Below, piece by piece: positions 22,862 to 33,892 of a stretch of DNA of 64,000 bases. The notes below the pieces were generated by a model. That model was not told the origin of the DNA. It saw only the letters and a list, made by a program, of their open reading frames with translations, and made no database searches. The DNA lies in assembly GCA_950097015.1 (NCBI GenBank), contig CATNEN010000013.1, forward strand, positions 558,001 through 622,000, written 5' to 3'. The DNA comes from Macrostomum hystrix (taxonomy: Eukaryota > Platyhelminthes > Macrostomidae). How positions within the stretch are numbered: the stretch's first letter is position 1; every line of letters starts with the position of its first letter. Both the position numbers and the translations under genes were made by a program.

Positions 22862-25500
22862 TCTCTCTCTACTGTGTCTCATCTCCCCGGTGTCTCATCT
22901 CCCCCGTGTGTCATCTCCCCCGTGTCTCATCTCCCCCGTGTCTCATCTCCCCCGTGTCTTATCTCCCCCGTGTCTCATCTCCCCCGTGTCTCATCTCCCC
23001 CGTGTCTCATCTCCCCCGTGTCTCATCTCCCCCGTGTCTCATCTCCCCCGTGTCTCATCTCCCCCGTGTCTCATCTCCCCCGTGTCTCATCTCCCCCGTG
23101 TCTCATCTCCCCCGTGTCTCATCTCCCCCGTGACTCATCTCCCCCGTGTCTCATCTCCCCCGTGTCTCATCTCCCCCGTGTCTCATCTCCCCCGTGTCTT
23201 ATCTCCCCCATGTCTCATCTCCCCCGTGTCTCATCTCCCCCGTGTCTCATCTCCCCCGTGTCTCATCTCCCCCGTGTCTCATCTCACCCGTGTCTCATCT
23301 CCCCCGTGTCTCATCTCCCCCGTGTCTCATCTCCCCGTGTCTCATCTCACCCGTGTCTCATCTCCCCCGTGTCTCATCTCCCCCGTGTCTCATCTCCCCC
23401 GTGTCTCATCTCCCCCGTGTCTTATCTCCCCCGTGTCTCATCTCCCCCGTGTCTCATCTCCCCCGTGTCTCATCTCCCCCGTGTCTCATCTCCCCCGTGT
23501 CTCATCTCTCCACTGTCTCATCTCTTCACTGTCTTATCTCTCCCTGTCTCATCTCTCCCCTGTCTCATCTCTCCCGTGTCTCATCTCTCCCTTGTCTTAT
23601 CTCTTCCCCGTCTCATCTCTCTCCTGTCTTATCTCTCCCTGTCTCATCTCTCCACTGTCTCATCTCTCCACTGTCTCATCTCTCCACTGTCTCATCTCTC
23701 CCGTGTCTCATCTCTCCCTTGTCTTATCTCTTCCCCGTCTCATCTCTCTCCTGTCTTATCTCTCCCTGTCTCATCTCTCCACTGTCTCATCTCTCCCTGT
23801 CTCATCTCTCCACTGTCTCATCTCCCCCGTGTCTCATCTCCCCGTGTCTCATCTCACCCGTGTCTCATCTCCCCCGTGTCTCATCTCCCCCGTGTCTCAT
23901 CTCCCCCGTGTCTCATCTCCCCCGTGTCTTATCTCCCCCGTGTCTCATCTCCCCCGTGTCTCATCTCCCCCGTGTCTCATCTCCCCCGTGTCTCATCTCC
24001 CCCGTGTCTCATCTCTCCACTGTCTCATCTCTTCACTGTCTTATCTCTCCCTGTCTCATCTCTCCCCTGTCTCATCTCTCCCGTGTCTCATCTCTCCCTT
24101 GTCTTATCTCTTCCCCGTCTCATCTCTCTCCTGTCTTATCTCTCCCTGTCTCATCTCTCCACTGTCTCATCTCTCCACTGTCTCATCTCTCCACTGTCTC
24201 ATCTCTCCCGTGTCTCATCTCTCCCTTGTCTTATCTCTTCCCCGTCTCATCTCTCTCCTGTCTTATCTCTCCCTGTCTCATCTCTCCACTGTCTCATCTC
24301 TCCACTGTATCATCTCTCCACTGTCTCATCTCTCCCTGTCTCATCTCTCCACTGTCTCATCTCTCCCGTGTCTCATCTCTCCCTTGTCTTATCTCTTCCC
24401 CGTCTCATCTCTCTCCTGTCTTATCTCTCCCTGTCTCATCTCTCCACTGTCTCATCTCTCCACTGTCTCATCTCTCCACTGTCTCATCTCTCCCGTGTCT
24501 CATCTCTCCCTTGTCTTATCTCTTCCCCGTCTCATCTCTCTCCTGTCTTATCTCTCCCTGTCTCATCTCTCCACTGTCTCATCTCTCCCTGTCTCATCTC
24601 TCCACTGTCTCATCTCCCCCGTGTCTCATCTCCCCGTGTCTCATCTCACCCGTGTCTCATCTCCCCCGTGTCTCATCTCCCCCGTGTCTCATCTCCCCCG
24701 TGTCTCATCTCCCCCGTGTCTTATCTCCCCCGTGTCTCATCTCCCCCGTGTCTCATCTCCCCCGTGTCTCATCTCCCCCGTGTCTCATCTCCCCCGTGTC
24801 TCATCTCTCCACTGTCTCATCTCTTCACTGTCTTATCTCTCCCTGTCTCATCTCTCCCCTGTCTCATCTCTCCCGTGTCTCATCTCTCCCTTGTCTTATC
24901 TCTTCCCCGTCTCATCTCTCTCCTGTCTTATCTCTCCCTGTCTCATCTCTCCACTGTCTCATCTCTCCACTGTCTCATCTCTCCACTGTCTCATCTCTCC
25001 CGTGTCTCATCTCTCCCTTGTCTTATCTCTTCCCCGTCTCATCTCTCTCCTGTCTTATCTCTCCCTGTCTCATCTCTCCACTGTCTCATCTCTCCACTGT
25101 ATCATCTCTCCACTGTCTCATCTCTCCCTGTCTCATCTCTCCACTGTCTCATCTCTCCCGTGTCTCATCTCTCCCTTGTCTTATCTCTTCCCCGTCTCAT
25201 CTCTCTCCTGTCTTATCTCTCCCTGTCTCATCTCTCCACTGTCTCATCTCTCCACTGTATCATCTCTCCACTGTCTCATCTCTCCCTGTCTCATCTCTCC
25301 ACTGTCTCATCTCTCCCGTGTCTCATCTCTCCACTGTCTCATCTCTCGACTATCTCATCTCTCCCTGTCTCATCTCTCCTGCGACTCATCTCTGCTGTCT
25401 TATCTCTTCCCTGTCTCATCTCACCCCTGTTTTATCTCTCCCCTTTCTCATCTCTATTCTGTCTTATCTGTCTCATCTCTCCACTGTCTCACTGTTTCTC
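22862..25500. repeat. 16-bp pyrimidine array with long higher order
   Basis: About 165 copies of a 16-bp unit. The first part is GTGTCTCATCTCCCCC, nearly invariant. Later parts mix CTGTCTCATCTCTCCA, TTGTCTTATCTCTTCC and related units in fixed orders. A block containing the marker TCATCTCCCCGTGTCTCATC recurs at about 23838 and 24623, a spacing of about 785 bp. The top strand is almost purely pyrimidine with TG steps. Three frames stay open for 800-900 codons because the units lack stops; I do not regard these as genes. Confidence 0.97.
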
Positions 25501-25706
25501 GTCTCACTTCCCCCCATACTTCTACTGCCTAGCCGACACCCAGTAGTATTTTGGACTCTATGTTCTGTCCGCAAGACATACTAATTATCTGACCCTAAAT
25601 TTAGATTCAGTTCTTTAACAAAGTACACACCAGCTTATTGTGTATGTCCTTGGATAAGGAGATATCTTAGGAATGTAGTGAAGTACATTGACTGCGAGCT
25701 GCATCG
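25501..25706. other. 3' flank of the NHL-like gene
   Basis: Spacer between the pyrimidine array and the stop of the minus-strand gene. No AATAAA in minus sense was seen. Confidence 0.3.
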
Positions 25707-27173
25707 TCAGACCAAGAGGGCGAGGCCCAGATGTGTAACATCGAATGTCTGGCCGGCGCAGCCGAAGCCGCCGGTGACGAGCAGCAGGTAGCACATGCAG
25801 CCGTCGAAGGTTACGCGCTTGTAGACGCAGACGCTGCTCGGATGGCGCAGCCGCCCGGGCCGTTGAAAGTTCGCGGCGAGTTCCTCGTCCGATCGTAAGT
25901 GCTCCATCAGCAGCACATCCGGTTCGAAATCCCGGCTGCCCAGGTTGACCAGTTGGTGGCCCGTCCTAGCGCTGTACACTTGCACGAGTTCGGCAGCTCG
26001 GTCGCACACGAACAGCAGGCCGCGCGGATCCACGGCCAGGTCGGCGATGTGCCTGAAGCTGGTCCCGTTTTCGACTGGCAGACGAAATGCGCACCTGGCG
26101 TCGACCGCTCGCGGCTGGCAATCGCTTTCTTCATCATCCGCATCGTCGTCTTCGTCCGAGTCGCCCTCCGAGCCGACCTCGGGGATGTCCAGAGCCCAGA
26201 CGTTGCTTCTGCTGGCCAGGAAGATCCGCCGGCCGTAAGGCCAGTGCGCCAGACTGCGCCACGGGCTGCGACTCGACGCGCCTTCGTCCAAGTCGCCGTC
26301 GTCGCCGTCCTCCTCGTCGTCTTCGTTGTGAAATTCTTTGCCACTGTCTGGTGTTTTCGAGTGAGACGCCGTTAGCTGCTCCTTCGTCTTCGACGGCACC
26401 AGCGAGTTCAGACTCCAGCGATGCCGCCAGGCTGGCAGCTGCTGCGCGGGCGAGTCCTCCAGGCCAGTCAGTCGCTTGAACCGCCCGCAGCTCAGAGCGC
26501 AGCCAGTCCTGACTGCGAACAGCAGCCTCCGCTGGCCGAGGCAGAACACTTCGCAGTCGGCCATCAGCTGCACCGCTTCGTGCGGCCTGGACAGCGGAGC
26601 CTGACTGAGCTGCCGCCCCAACTGCACCAGCAGCTGGCCGTCTGCCGACTCCAGGTTGCGACACGCAGCCCGACCCCACCCAGGGAGCTTGTTGACCATC
26701 AGCTGCTGCTGCTGCTGCTGAATTCGGATCCCATAGTCCGGCCGCAACGACCCAAGGCGCGCAACCTGCTGGGATCGGTTGCGCCCGTCAGCGTAAAGAC
26801 AGCAGATGTTGTCCTCAGTCGTCGACGAGCAGCTGCGAACCCACAGCGGACGATAGCGACTGAAGTGCACCTGCACCAGATTGTAGGAAAAGCCGGGCTG
26901 GGTGACGCACAGGTAGTTGAAAGTGCGCCAGTCCAGATCGTCGCCAGCCTGATCAGCCGAGCTGTGGTTAGCATCGTCCAGTTGATCTCCGGCGTGCCTG
27001 CCGTAGGCCTCCTCCAGCGAATTCCTTCGGCCAGGCCGCCTGCCCCCGCTGCAGTCCAGCTCGTCAAAGATGCGCAGCCGCTGTCGCTTATTCTTCTTCT
27101 GCTTCTGTTGCTGCTTCCTATCGCTGGAACTGTCGCCAGCGCAGTTAAAGAGGCTCAGAATTCGACTGGTCAT
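25707..27173 (-). CDS. Single-exon protein with NHL/beta-propeller-like C-terminus
   Basis: A 488-residue minus-strand frame starting at the ATG at 27173. An in-frame GTG at 27206 is ignored because the sequence between, GCTAAGCTGCAG|AGCCC, looks like an acceptor. The N-terminus has a basic tract (residues about 25-35) and a Gln run at about 154. The middle has Asp/Glu-rich acidic runs (about 290-305 and 335-350). The C-terminal 130 residues contain blade-like strands such as HIADLAVDPRGLLFVCD and ELVQVYSARTGHQLVNLG, and RLRHPSSVCVYK, typical of NHL or six-bladed propellers as in TRIM-NHL-type proteins. No RING or B-box zinc pattern was seen, so it is not a complete TRIM protein. The function is unknown. 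The codons are GC-rich like the other real exons, which supports coding. Confidence 0.6.
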   Translation of the reverse strand: MTSRILSLFNCAGDSSSDRKQQQKQKKNKRQRLRIFDELDCSGGRRPGRRNSLEEAYGRHAGDQLDDANHSSADQAGDDLDWRTFNYLCVTQPGFSYNLVQVHFSRYRPLWVRSCSSTTEDNICCLYADGRNRSQQVARLGSLRPDYGIRIQQQQQQLMVNKLPGWGRAACRNLESADGQLLVQLGRQLSQAPLSRPHEAVQLMADCEVFCLGQRRLLFAVRTGCALSCGRFKRLTGLEDSPAQQLPAWRHRWSLNSLVPSKTKEQLTASHSKTPDSGKEFHNEDDEEDGDDGDLDEGASSRSPWRSLAHWPYGRRIFLASRSNVWALDIPEVGSEGDSDEDDDADDEESDCQPRAVDARCAFRLPVENGTSFRHIADLAVDPRGLLFVCDRAAELVQVYSARTGHQLVNLGSRDFEPDVLLMEHLRSDEELAANFQRPGRLRHPSSVCVYKRVTFDGCMCYLLLVTGGFGCAGQTFDVTHLGLALLV

Positions 27174-28054
27174 ATTCCGAATTGGGCTCTGCAGCTTAGC
27201 TGACACAAGGTTCGTGTGCTCACCTGGCCACGAATTTATTGCTATTCAAAATGTGTGCGGCAATTAGTGACGTAACAATTTGGCTCTCTTATTGTGGAAA
27301 GAGAAATAAGTTTTATAGAGGCTTATTGAGTTTTGCTTACATTTTCTTACTCACAGTCAAAACCACGCTGCTATTGTTATAATATTTGTGTAATATACAG
27401 TTGTAAAACCTAATATTAGGTGTAAAACCTAATGCGCAGTTGTTTGGACTGTACGGCTCCAAGACATGTGAGGAATGTGCCACCTCCCTCCCCTTAGATG
27501 AGCATTGGGTTTTCTCAATGTTGGCATGATGTGATTGTAGCATTTTTTTAAACTGCGAACAGCCCATATTATGCATTAGGAAACCTGAGAAAATGTATGG
27601 CTCTAAATGGCAACGTGTAATTCTCTTCACACTGTCGAAACTTCACGTGCGAAACGAATAGACGAAATGTAGTTTTGTAGTAAGTAAATATAGGCTCTTA
27701 ACTTATCGATACTAGCTTATAAATGAGCAGAAACATTTAGTAGCCTATAATATACACCTATTCAGCTGAACTATAGCTGAGGAGAAACTGATAAAAAGAT
27801 TTAGTTTCGGAAACTGTTGGAGAAAGATTGATGTGACATCAGCATGAGAATGAGGTGTGAAGTGCTATTGGTTTTAGTCGAACAGCGAACATCTATGCGA
27901 AAGCAAAATGGCAGTATATTTAAAACTATACAATGATAAATTGAGGTACAATTTTGCCTCTAAAACAAAGAAATGGCTTTTAAAAATGGTTCAGGAGTTA
28001 CTAGATAAAATATATTTTTACAAATGTGAAGCCACTCAACCTTTGTCTGTATGA
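27174..28054. other. Intergenic, no gene identified
   Basis: Mostly AT-rich 5' flank of the NHL-like gene. A short duplicated CCTAATATTAGGTGTAAAA motif lies near 27410. Nothing else could be supported. Confidence 0.4.
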
Positions 28055-28765
28055 TGTCCCACTCAAGGTATTGCCGGTATTCTTGGAATTCCCGGTATTT
28101 CCGGTGTTGCGGGTATTCTAGGGATTCCCGATTTTTTAGTGTTTCTCGGTATTCTAGGGATTCTCGGTATTCTAAGAATTCTCGGTGTTCTAGGGATTCT
28201 CGGTATTCTAGGGATTCCCGATATTCTAGGGATTCCCAGCTTTCTAGGAACTCCCAGTTTTCTAGGGACTCCCGGTTTTTAGGGATTCTCGATATTCTAG
28301 GGATTCCCGGTTTTCTAGGGATTCCTGAAATTCTAGGGATTCTCGGAATTCTAGCTCTAGGGATTCTCGGTATTCTAGTTCTAGGGATTCTCGGTATTCT
28401 AGGGATTCTCGGTATTCTAGGGATTCTCGGTATTCTAAGAATTCTCGGTGTTCTAGGGATTCTCGGTATTCTAGGGATTCCCGATATTCTAGGTATTCCC
28501 AGCTTTCTAGGAACTCCCAGTTTTCTAGGGACTCCCGGTTTTTAGGGATTCTCGATATTCTAGGGATTCCCGGTTTTCTAGGGATTCTCGGAATTCTAGC
28601 TCTATGGATTCTCGGTATTCTAGTTCTAGGGATTCTCGGTATTCTAGGGATTCTCGGTATTCTAGGGATTCTCGGTATTCTAGGGATTCCCGGTTTTTTG
28701 GGATTCCAGGTTTTCTTGGGATTCCCGATATTCTAGGGATTCCCGATATTTTAGGGATTCCCGGT
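28055..28765. repeat. 18-bp minisatellite with 266-bp higher order
   Basis: About 38 copies of GGGATTCTCGGTATTCTA with variants (GGGATTCCCGATATTCTA and similar). The run from CTAAGAATTCTCGGTG at about 28168 is repeated almost exactly from about 28434, giving a 266-bp higher-order period. Confidence 0.95.
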
Positions 28766-29262
28766 GCTCCCGAAATTTCTTCGCCTGGTAAGAAAACGAA
28801 ATCAATAAAGGAAGTGGTTCAAAGTTGAAGACTAGTAGCAGGGAGAATATTTGAAATCGAATGCCCTGGTGCAGTGTTTATTCATCCAAAAACAGACGGT
28901 CTTCGAGTCGCTATCATCCCCCACTCGCACTTTGGAGCACTGAATTATTTATCGGGAATTGGCGCCATCGGAAATGGAAGTGCAAAAAAGAATTTTCCAT
29001 CGGCTCAGAGACGGAACGGGGCTCGGGTTTTTTCGGGGGGGGATTAACTCTTTCTGGCCGTTAGTCTTGATCTGCCAAAGCGTCTGGAGGAAGCTGTGAG
29101 ATTTGTTGCTGAGCGAGCATCCTTCAGACTTAGCCACAGAAGCCGACCGATTTCCACAAGCCTTGCTTCTGCACCTCCTAATCCAAAAAGTCTATGCAGC
29201 CAATTTTTTCATGCAATTTTCGTATGCTAAAAGCTTCGCAATCATTAGATTCCCGAAATCCT
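28766..29262. other. Intergenic, no gene identified
   Basis: Mixed-composition spacer between two minisatellites. No protein or RNA gene was recognised. Confidence 0.4.
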
Positions 29263-30290
29263 GGAATTCAACCCGAACTATCTGGTGTTTCCTGGAATTC
29301 AACCCGAACTATCTGGTGTTTCCTGGAATTCAACCCGAACTATCTGGTGTTTCCTGGAATTCAACCCGAACTATCTGGTGTTTCCTGGAATTCAACCCGA
29401 ACTATCTGGTGTTTCCTGGAATTCAACCCGAACTATCTGGTGTTTCCTGGAATTCAACCCGAACTATCTGGTGTTTCCTGGAATTCAACCCGAACTATCT
29501 GGTGTTTCCTGGAATTCAACCCGAACTATCTGGTGTTTCCTGGAATTCAACCCGAACTATCTGGTGTTTCCTGGAATTCAACCCGAACTATCTGGTGTTT
29601 CCTGGAATTCAACCCGAACTATCTGGTGTTTCCTGGAATTCAACCCGAACTATCTGGTGTTTCCTGGAATTCAACCCGAACTATCTGGTGTTTCCTGGAA
29701 TTCAACCCGAACTATCAGGTGTTTCCTGGAATTCAACCCGAACTATCTGGTGTTTCCTGGAATTCAACCCGAACTATCTGGTGTTTCCTGGAATTCAACC
29801 CGAACTATCTGGTGTTTCCTGGAATTCAACCCGAACTATCTGGTGTTTCCTGGAATTAAACCCGAACTATCTGGTGTTTCCTGGAATTCAACCCGAACTA
29901 TCTGGTGTTTCCTGGAATTCAACCCGAACTATCTGGTGTTTCCTGGAATTCAACCCGAAAATCTAGTGTTTCCTGGAATTCTATATAGCTGTCACGAGTT
30001 TCCTGGAATTCTCCACAACTATCTAAAATTTCCTGGAATTGAAATTAAGCCATCCAGAATTTTCTGGAATTCAATCCAAGCTATCCAGAATTTCCTGGAA
30101 TTCAACCCGAACTAGCCAGAATTTCATGGAATTCAATCCAAATTATCTGGTGTTTCCTGGAATTCAGCCCAAACTCTCCGTTGTTTCCTGGAATTCTCCT
30201 TAACCATCCTGGTTTTCCTGGAATTCTCCTTAACTATCTTCTGTACTTCTCCCCAATCGATCCCAGTATTTCCTGGAATCCACAGCCAAA
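29263..30290. repeat. 31-bp minisatellite with an EcoRI site per unit
   Basis: About 23 nearly identical 31-bp units (CTGGAATTCAACCCGAACTA, then TCTGGTGTTTC) to about 29970, then progressively diverged copies (TTTCCTGGAATTC kept) to about 30290. Each unit holds GAATTC. Divergence rises steadily in one direction, so the left part is the youngest. Units of 31 bp rotate through all three frames, so the long open frames arise by chance. Confidence 0.96.
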
Positions 30291-30615
30291 TATATATTGT
30301 TTCGCGAAATTAACCCCCCAAACTTCCAGAGTTTCCTAACAAGGAATTCTTCCAAAATTTGTGAGTTGTATTGCATTCCTTCACCGTAATGGTGTACTGA
30401 TATGTTATGCTATTTATAAATGCTTCGAGTAGTAGTAAAGTTGCAGTGCAGAAGGAAGCGCTATTTGCCAATGTCCCCCGTGGGATTCGTTTCAATCTTC
30501 AGGCCCATCCCTAAAATGGATGATGCATTCCGCCTACGGAGTGGCAGATTTTGTGGATAGACATACTGGAGATGGCGAGCAGATAGTTCAAAAGCTTTAG
30601 TGGCTTTATTTTTCA
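30291..30615. other. Spacer upstream of the GPCR
   Basis: Diverged remnants of the 31-bp repeat at the left edge, then unremarkable sequence towards the GPCR gene. Confidence 0.35.
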
Positions 30616-30717
30616 ATGTTATTTTTTTTGCTTAAGTTTATGCTTTCAGTAAATATGCATTATTTGCAAGCTTCGCTAGTAAGTTTTAAGGTTTTTTTAA
30701 GCATCAGCTTAGCCATC

Positions 30718-31318
30718 AGACCAAAGACCATGAAACCCATCAGCCAAACCCTGAAACCCATCAGAAGAACCCTGAAACACATCAGCCAATCCCTGAAACC
30801 GATCAGCCAATCCCTGAAACCCATCAGCCAATCCCTGAAACCCATCAGCCAATCCCTGAAACCCATCAGCCAATCCCTGAAACCCATCAGCCAATCCGTG
30901 AAACCCATCAAAATAACCCTGAAACCCATCAGAAGAACCCTGAAACCCATCAGCCAATCCCTGAAACCCATCAGCCAATCCCTGAAACCCATCAGAAGAA
31001 CCCTGAAACCCATCAGCCAATCCCTGATACCCATCAGCCAATCCCTGAAACCCATCAGCCAATCCCTGAAACCCATCAGCCAATCCCTGAAACCCATCAG
31101 CCAATCCCTGAAACCCATCAGCCAATCCCTGAAACCCATCAGCCAATCCCTGAAACCCATCAGCCAATCCCTGAAACTCATCAGCCAATCCCTGAAACCC
31201 ATCAGAAGAACCCTGAAACCCATCAGCCAATCCAAGAAACCCATCAGCCAATCCCTGAAACCCATCAACCAATCCCTGAAACCCATCAGCCAATCCCTGA
31301 AACCAATCAGCCAACACA
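30718..31318. repeat. 21-bp minisatellite before the GPCR
   Basis: About 28 copies of a 21-bp unit with core CCCATCAGCCAATCCCTGAA, some with AGAAGAACC replacing AGCCAATCC. The unit length keeps one frame (PISQSLK repeated) open and in frame with the GPCR downstream, after an ATG at 30616 with a hydrophobic start. A donor-like CTAGTAAGT at about 30679 and an acceptor-like CCAACACAG at about 31318 instead suggest that the array is a 5' intron, as in the neighbouring genes. Confidence 0.95.
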
Positions 31319-31329
31319 GACAGACGGAG

Positions 31330-32850
31330 ATGCAGACCGGAACAGGCTGGCAGGACGAGCATCAACACGCCGGAGACGACACTCTGCACGAGGCCTTCGA
31401 GCAGGCCGCCATGTTCGCCATTGCCGGGGTCGGCCTACTCGCCAACTGTCTGCTGCTGGTGGCGCTGCTTCTGCGGCCGCGCACCCGGCGGCTTTCGTCG
31501 GCATTTATTGGGCATTCGGCCCTGCTGAACATGGTCATGTCTGCCTACTGCTTGCCGTTCGGCCGGGGCCTAGTCGCCGACGGTGGTGGCGTATCAAGCG
31601 GCGCGTGTAATTCACTCGGCACTAGTTACATTGTGCTCATGACCACGGCCGCCTTTAACCTTGTCGCCATGGCCTGCTGCGAGGTGTACTTTTTTGACAG
31701 TCGTCAAGCGGCTGAGGGGCGTCAGCCGGAGGGCTCGGTCTGTTGCATCATGTTCGGCGTGGTCCTGGTCTACACGGGCAGCGCAATTCTGCACCTCGGC
31801 CCCACCTTGATTGGCGCCAATTTCGAAGCCTCCAACGGCGGTGGCGCCGGTGGCAACTCTGGCGGCTCGTCCAGCGGCAGGAGCGGAGAAAAGTGTCTAT
31901 TTGTCTATGGCCAGGTGAAAAACTATGTTGTCTATACAATGTGGGTACTGATTGTGTCGCTGGCCCTGATGGCGGCTGCCTACTATCTGTTGGTTTTCCA
32001 TCGGACCATCGGTCGTACGATCGGCGCCAAGCTGGCCTTTCACAGAGCTCGCGCCGGCAGCGGCCGGCCGCCTGCGGATCAGCCAGTTGAAAACTTTGCC
32101 AGGCGTCTGGGCCAGCTGGCGTCGGCCAAGTACAACCGGCAGCGAGTCCTGGCAGGCCTGTGGTGCCTTCACCTGATCTGCTGGTACCCGCTGTACGCCC
32201 TGATCCTCATGGATCCGCTGTACCGCGTGACTGTCGAGCTGTACAAGTTCCTGACTATCCTGGGCTTTGCCAGGGCAGCTGTTGAGCCTCTGGCGCTGCT
32301 GGTCTTCGACCGTGACTTTGGCCGCCTGCCGCTTCGTCTCTGCCGATGCTGTCGTTGCCATGGCGACCGTTGTGGCCTCTGTTGGCTTCGGCGGAGAGGC
32401 AATCGTGAGCGCTTGGCTGGAACACCGGCTCCGCTTCTGACTACGTCATCAGCTCTGCCGCCACCACCGCCGCCGCCTCCGCTGCTGCTGGCGCCCTCTC
32501 AGCGGCCACGGCGTCCTCGCAGCGGCGGCGAGGTCGACAAAGTTGTCGTCGTCTTCGGCGATCGTCGTCAGCATCAGCGCTGGGAGGAGGAGGAGAATGG
32601 AGAGGACGAATGCAGCTGCGATCGGCTGCAAACCGACATTCGTGACGTCTGGGCGTCGACGCCTGGCTGCTCAACGTCTCGAGACGCCGGATGGCAGAGG
32701 CAGCGTCGACTCCATCGTCAGACTCCACCGCCCCCTCCGCCGACTTCGCTGCCGCCTCCACCGCAACTACTGATGGTTTCATCGTCTAGAGCAGCCTCAG
32801 CCTCGTCTAGCGGCAGTGTGTCGTACTTTTCTCCGATGTCTATTGTTTAG
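31330..32850 (+). CDS. Rhodopsin-family orphan GPCR
   Basis: A 506-residue protein from the ATG at 31330 in one exon. Seven hydrophobic segments are visible. TM1 is around FAIAGVGLLANCLLLVALLL. TM2 carries HSALLNMVMSAYCLPFG. TM3 has a preceding Cys and ends ACCEVYFF. TM4 has VLVYTGSAILHLG. The ECL2 Cys lies in GEKCLFVYG, before TM5. TM6 keeps the hallmark CWYP (CWxP). TM7 is GFARAAVEPLALLVFDRDF. The DRY box is replaced by CEVY and NPxxY by EPLALLVF, so switch residues are atypical. The cytoplasmic tail is long, Pro- and Ser-rich and Cys-rich at its start, which may be palmitoylated. The ligand is unknown. An upstream exon may exist. Class A membership is well supported; the subfamily is not. 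Confidence 0.82.
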   Translation: MQTGTGWQDEHQHAGDDTLHEAFEQAAMFAIAGVGLLANCLLLVALLLRPRTRRLSSAFIGHSALLNMVMSAYCLPFGRGLVADGGGVSSGACNSLGTSYIVLMTTAAFNLVAMACCEVYFFDSRQAAEGRQPEGSVCCIMFGVVLVYTGSAILHLGPTLIGANFEASNGGGAGGNSGGSSSGRSGEKCLFVYGQVKNYVVYTMWVLIVSLALMAAAYYLLVFHRTIGRTIGAKLAFHRARAGSGRPPADQPVENFARRLGQLASAKYNRQRVLAGLWCLHLICWYPLYALILMDPLYRVTVELYKFLTILGFARAAVEPLALLVFDRDFGRLPLRLCRCCRCHGDRCGLCWLRRRGNRERLAGTPAPLLTTSSALPPPPPPPPLLLAPSQRPRRPRSGGEVDKVVVVFGDRRQHQRWEEEENGEDECSCDRLQTDIRDVWASTPGCSTSRDAGWQRQRRLHRQTPPPPPPTSLPPPPQLLMVSSSRAASASSSGSVSYFSPMSIV

Positions 32851-32924
32851 TTTGCTCGGTGGCTTGTGCTGCCTTTTGCGTGTCAACCTGTGTTATAAAA
32901 CTGCCCAATCCCTACGTTTTCCTC

Positions 32925-33892
32925 CAGGAATCCCCCCTTACCATCCAGATTTTCCCAATCGGGAATTCCCCCTTACCATCCAGATTTTCCCAATCGGGAA
33001 TTCCCCCTTACCATCCAGAGTTTCCCAATCGGGAATTCCCCCTTACCATCCAGAGTTTCCCAATCGGGAATTTCCCATTACCATTCAGAGTTTCCCAATC
33101 GGGAATTCCCCCTTACCATCCAGAGTTTCCCAATCGGGAATTCCCCCTTACCATCCAGAGTTTCCCAATCGGGAATTTCCCATTACCATTCAGAGTTTCC
33201 CAATCGGGAATTCCCCCTTACCATCCAGAGTTTCCCAATCGGGAATTTCCCATTACCATTCAGAGTTTCCCAATCGGGAATTTCCCATTACCATCCAGAG
33301 TTTCCCAATCGGGAATTTCCCATTACCATTCAGAGTTTCCCAATCGGGAATTACTCCTGACCATCCAGAGTATCCAAATCGGGAATTTCCCATTACCATT
33401 CAGAGTTTCCCAATCGGGAATTCCCCCTTACCATCCAGAGTTTCCCAATCGGGAATTTCCCATTACCATTCAGAGTTTCCCAATCGGGAATTTCCCATTA
33501 CCATCCAGAGTTTCCCAATCGGGAATTTCCCATTACCATTCAGAGTTTCCCAATCGGGAATTACCCCTGACCATCCAGAGTATCCAAATCGGGAATTCCC
33601 CCTGAACATCCAGAGTTTCCCAATCGGGAATTACCCCTGACCATCCAGAGTTTCCCAATCGGGAATTCCTCCTGACCATCCAGAGTTTTCCAATCGGGAA
33701 TTTCCCCTTAACATCCAGAGTTTGCCGATCGGGAATTCCGCTTACCTTTCAGTGTTTCGTAATAGTGAATTCCCATTCCCATTCTTAGGTTTCTAACAGG
33801 GAATTCCCAAAAGCTTCTAGAGTTTCCTAATCGGAGATTCCCCTAACTATCCAGAGTTTCCCAATCGGGAATCCCCCTTGTTATCCAGAGTT
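32925..33892. repeat. 35-bp minisatellite with palindromic core
   Basis: About 27 copies of a 35-bp unit, each with the imperfect palindrome TTCCCAATCGGGAA, followed by TTCCCCCTTACCATCCAGAG or TTCCCATTACCATTCAGAG. It starts about 75 nt after the GPCR stop. Two unit types alternate in a repeated order. Confidence 0.96.

Noticed and set aside
22821-25584. Overlapping open frames of 800-900 codons on the plus strand
   Set aside because: They lie wholly in the 16-bp array; stop-free units keep all three frames open, and the peptides are monotonous Ser/Leu/Pro strings.
25899-26479. Plus-strand ORFs opposite the NHL-like gene
   Set aside because: They are shadows of a GC-rich coding exon on the minus strand and show no domain.
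29103-30115. Three overlapping 220-290-codon frames in the 31-bp array
   Set aside because: 31 is not a multiple of three, so one sequence is read in rotating frames; all are open by chance.
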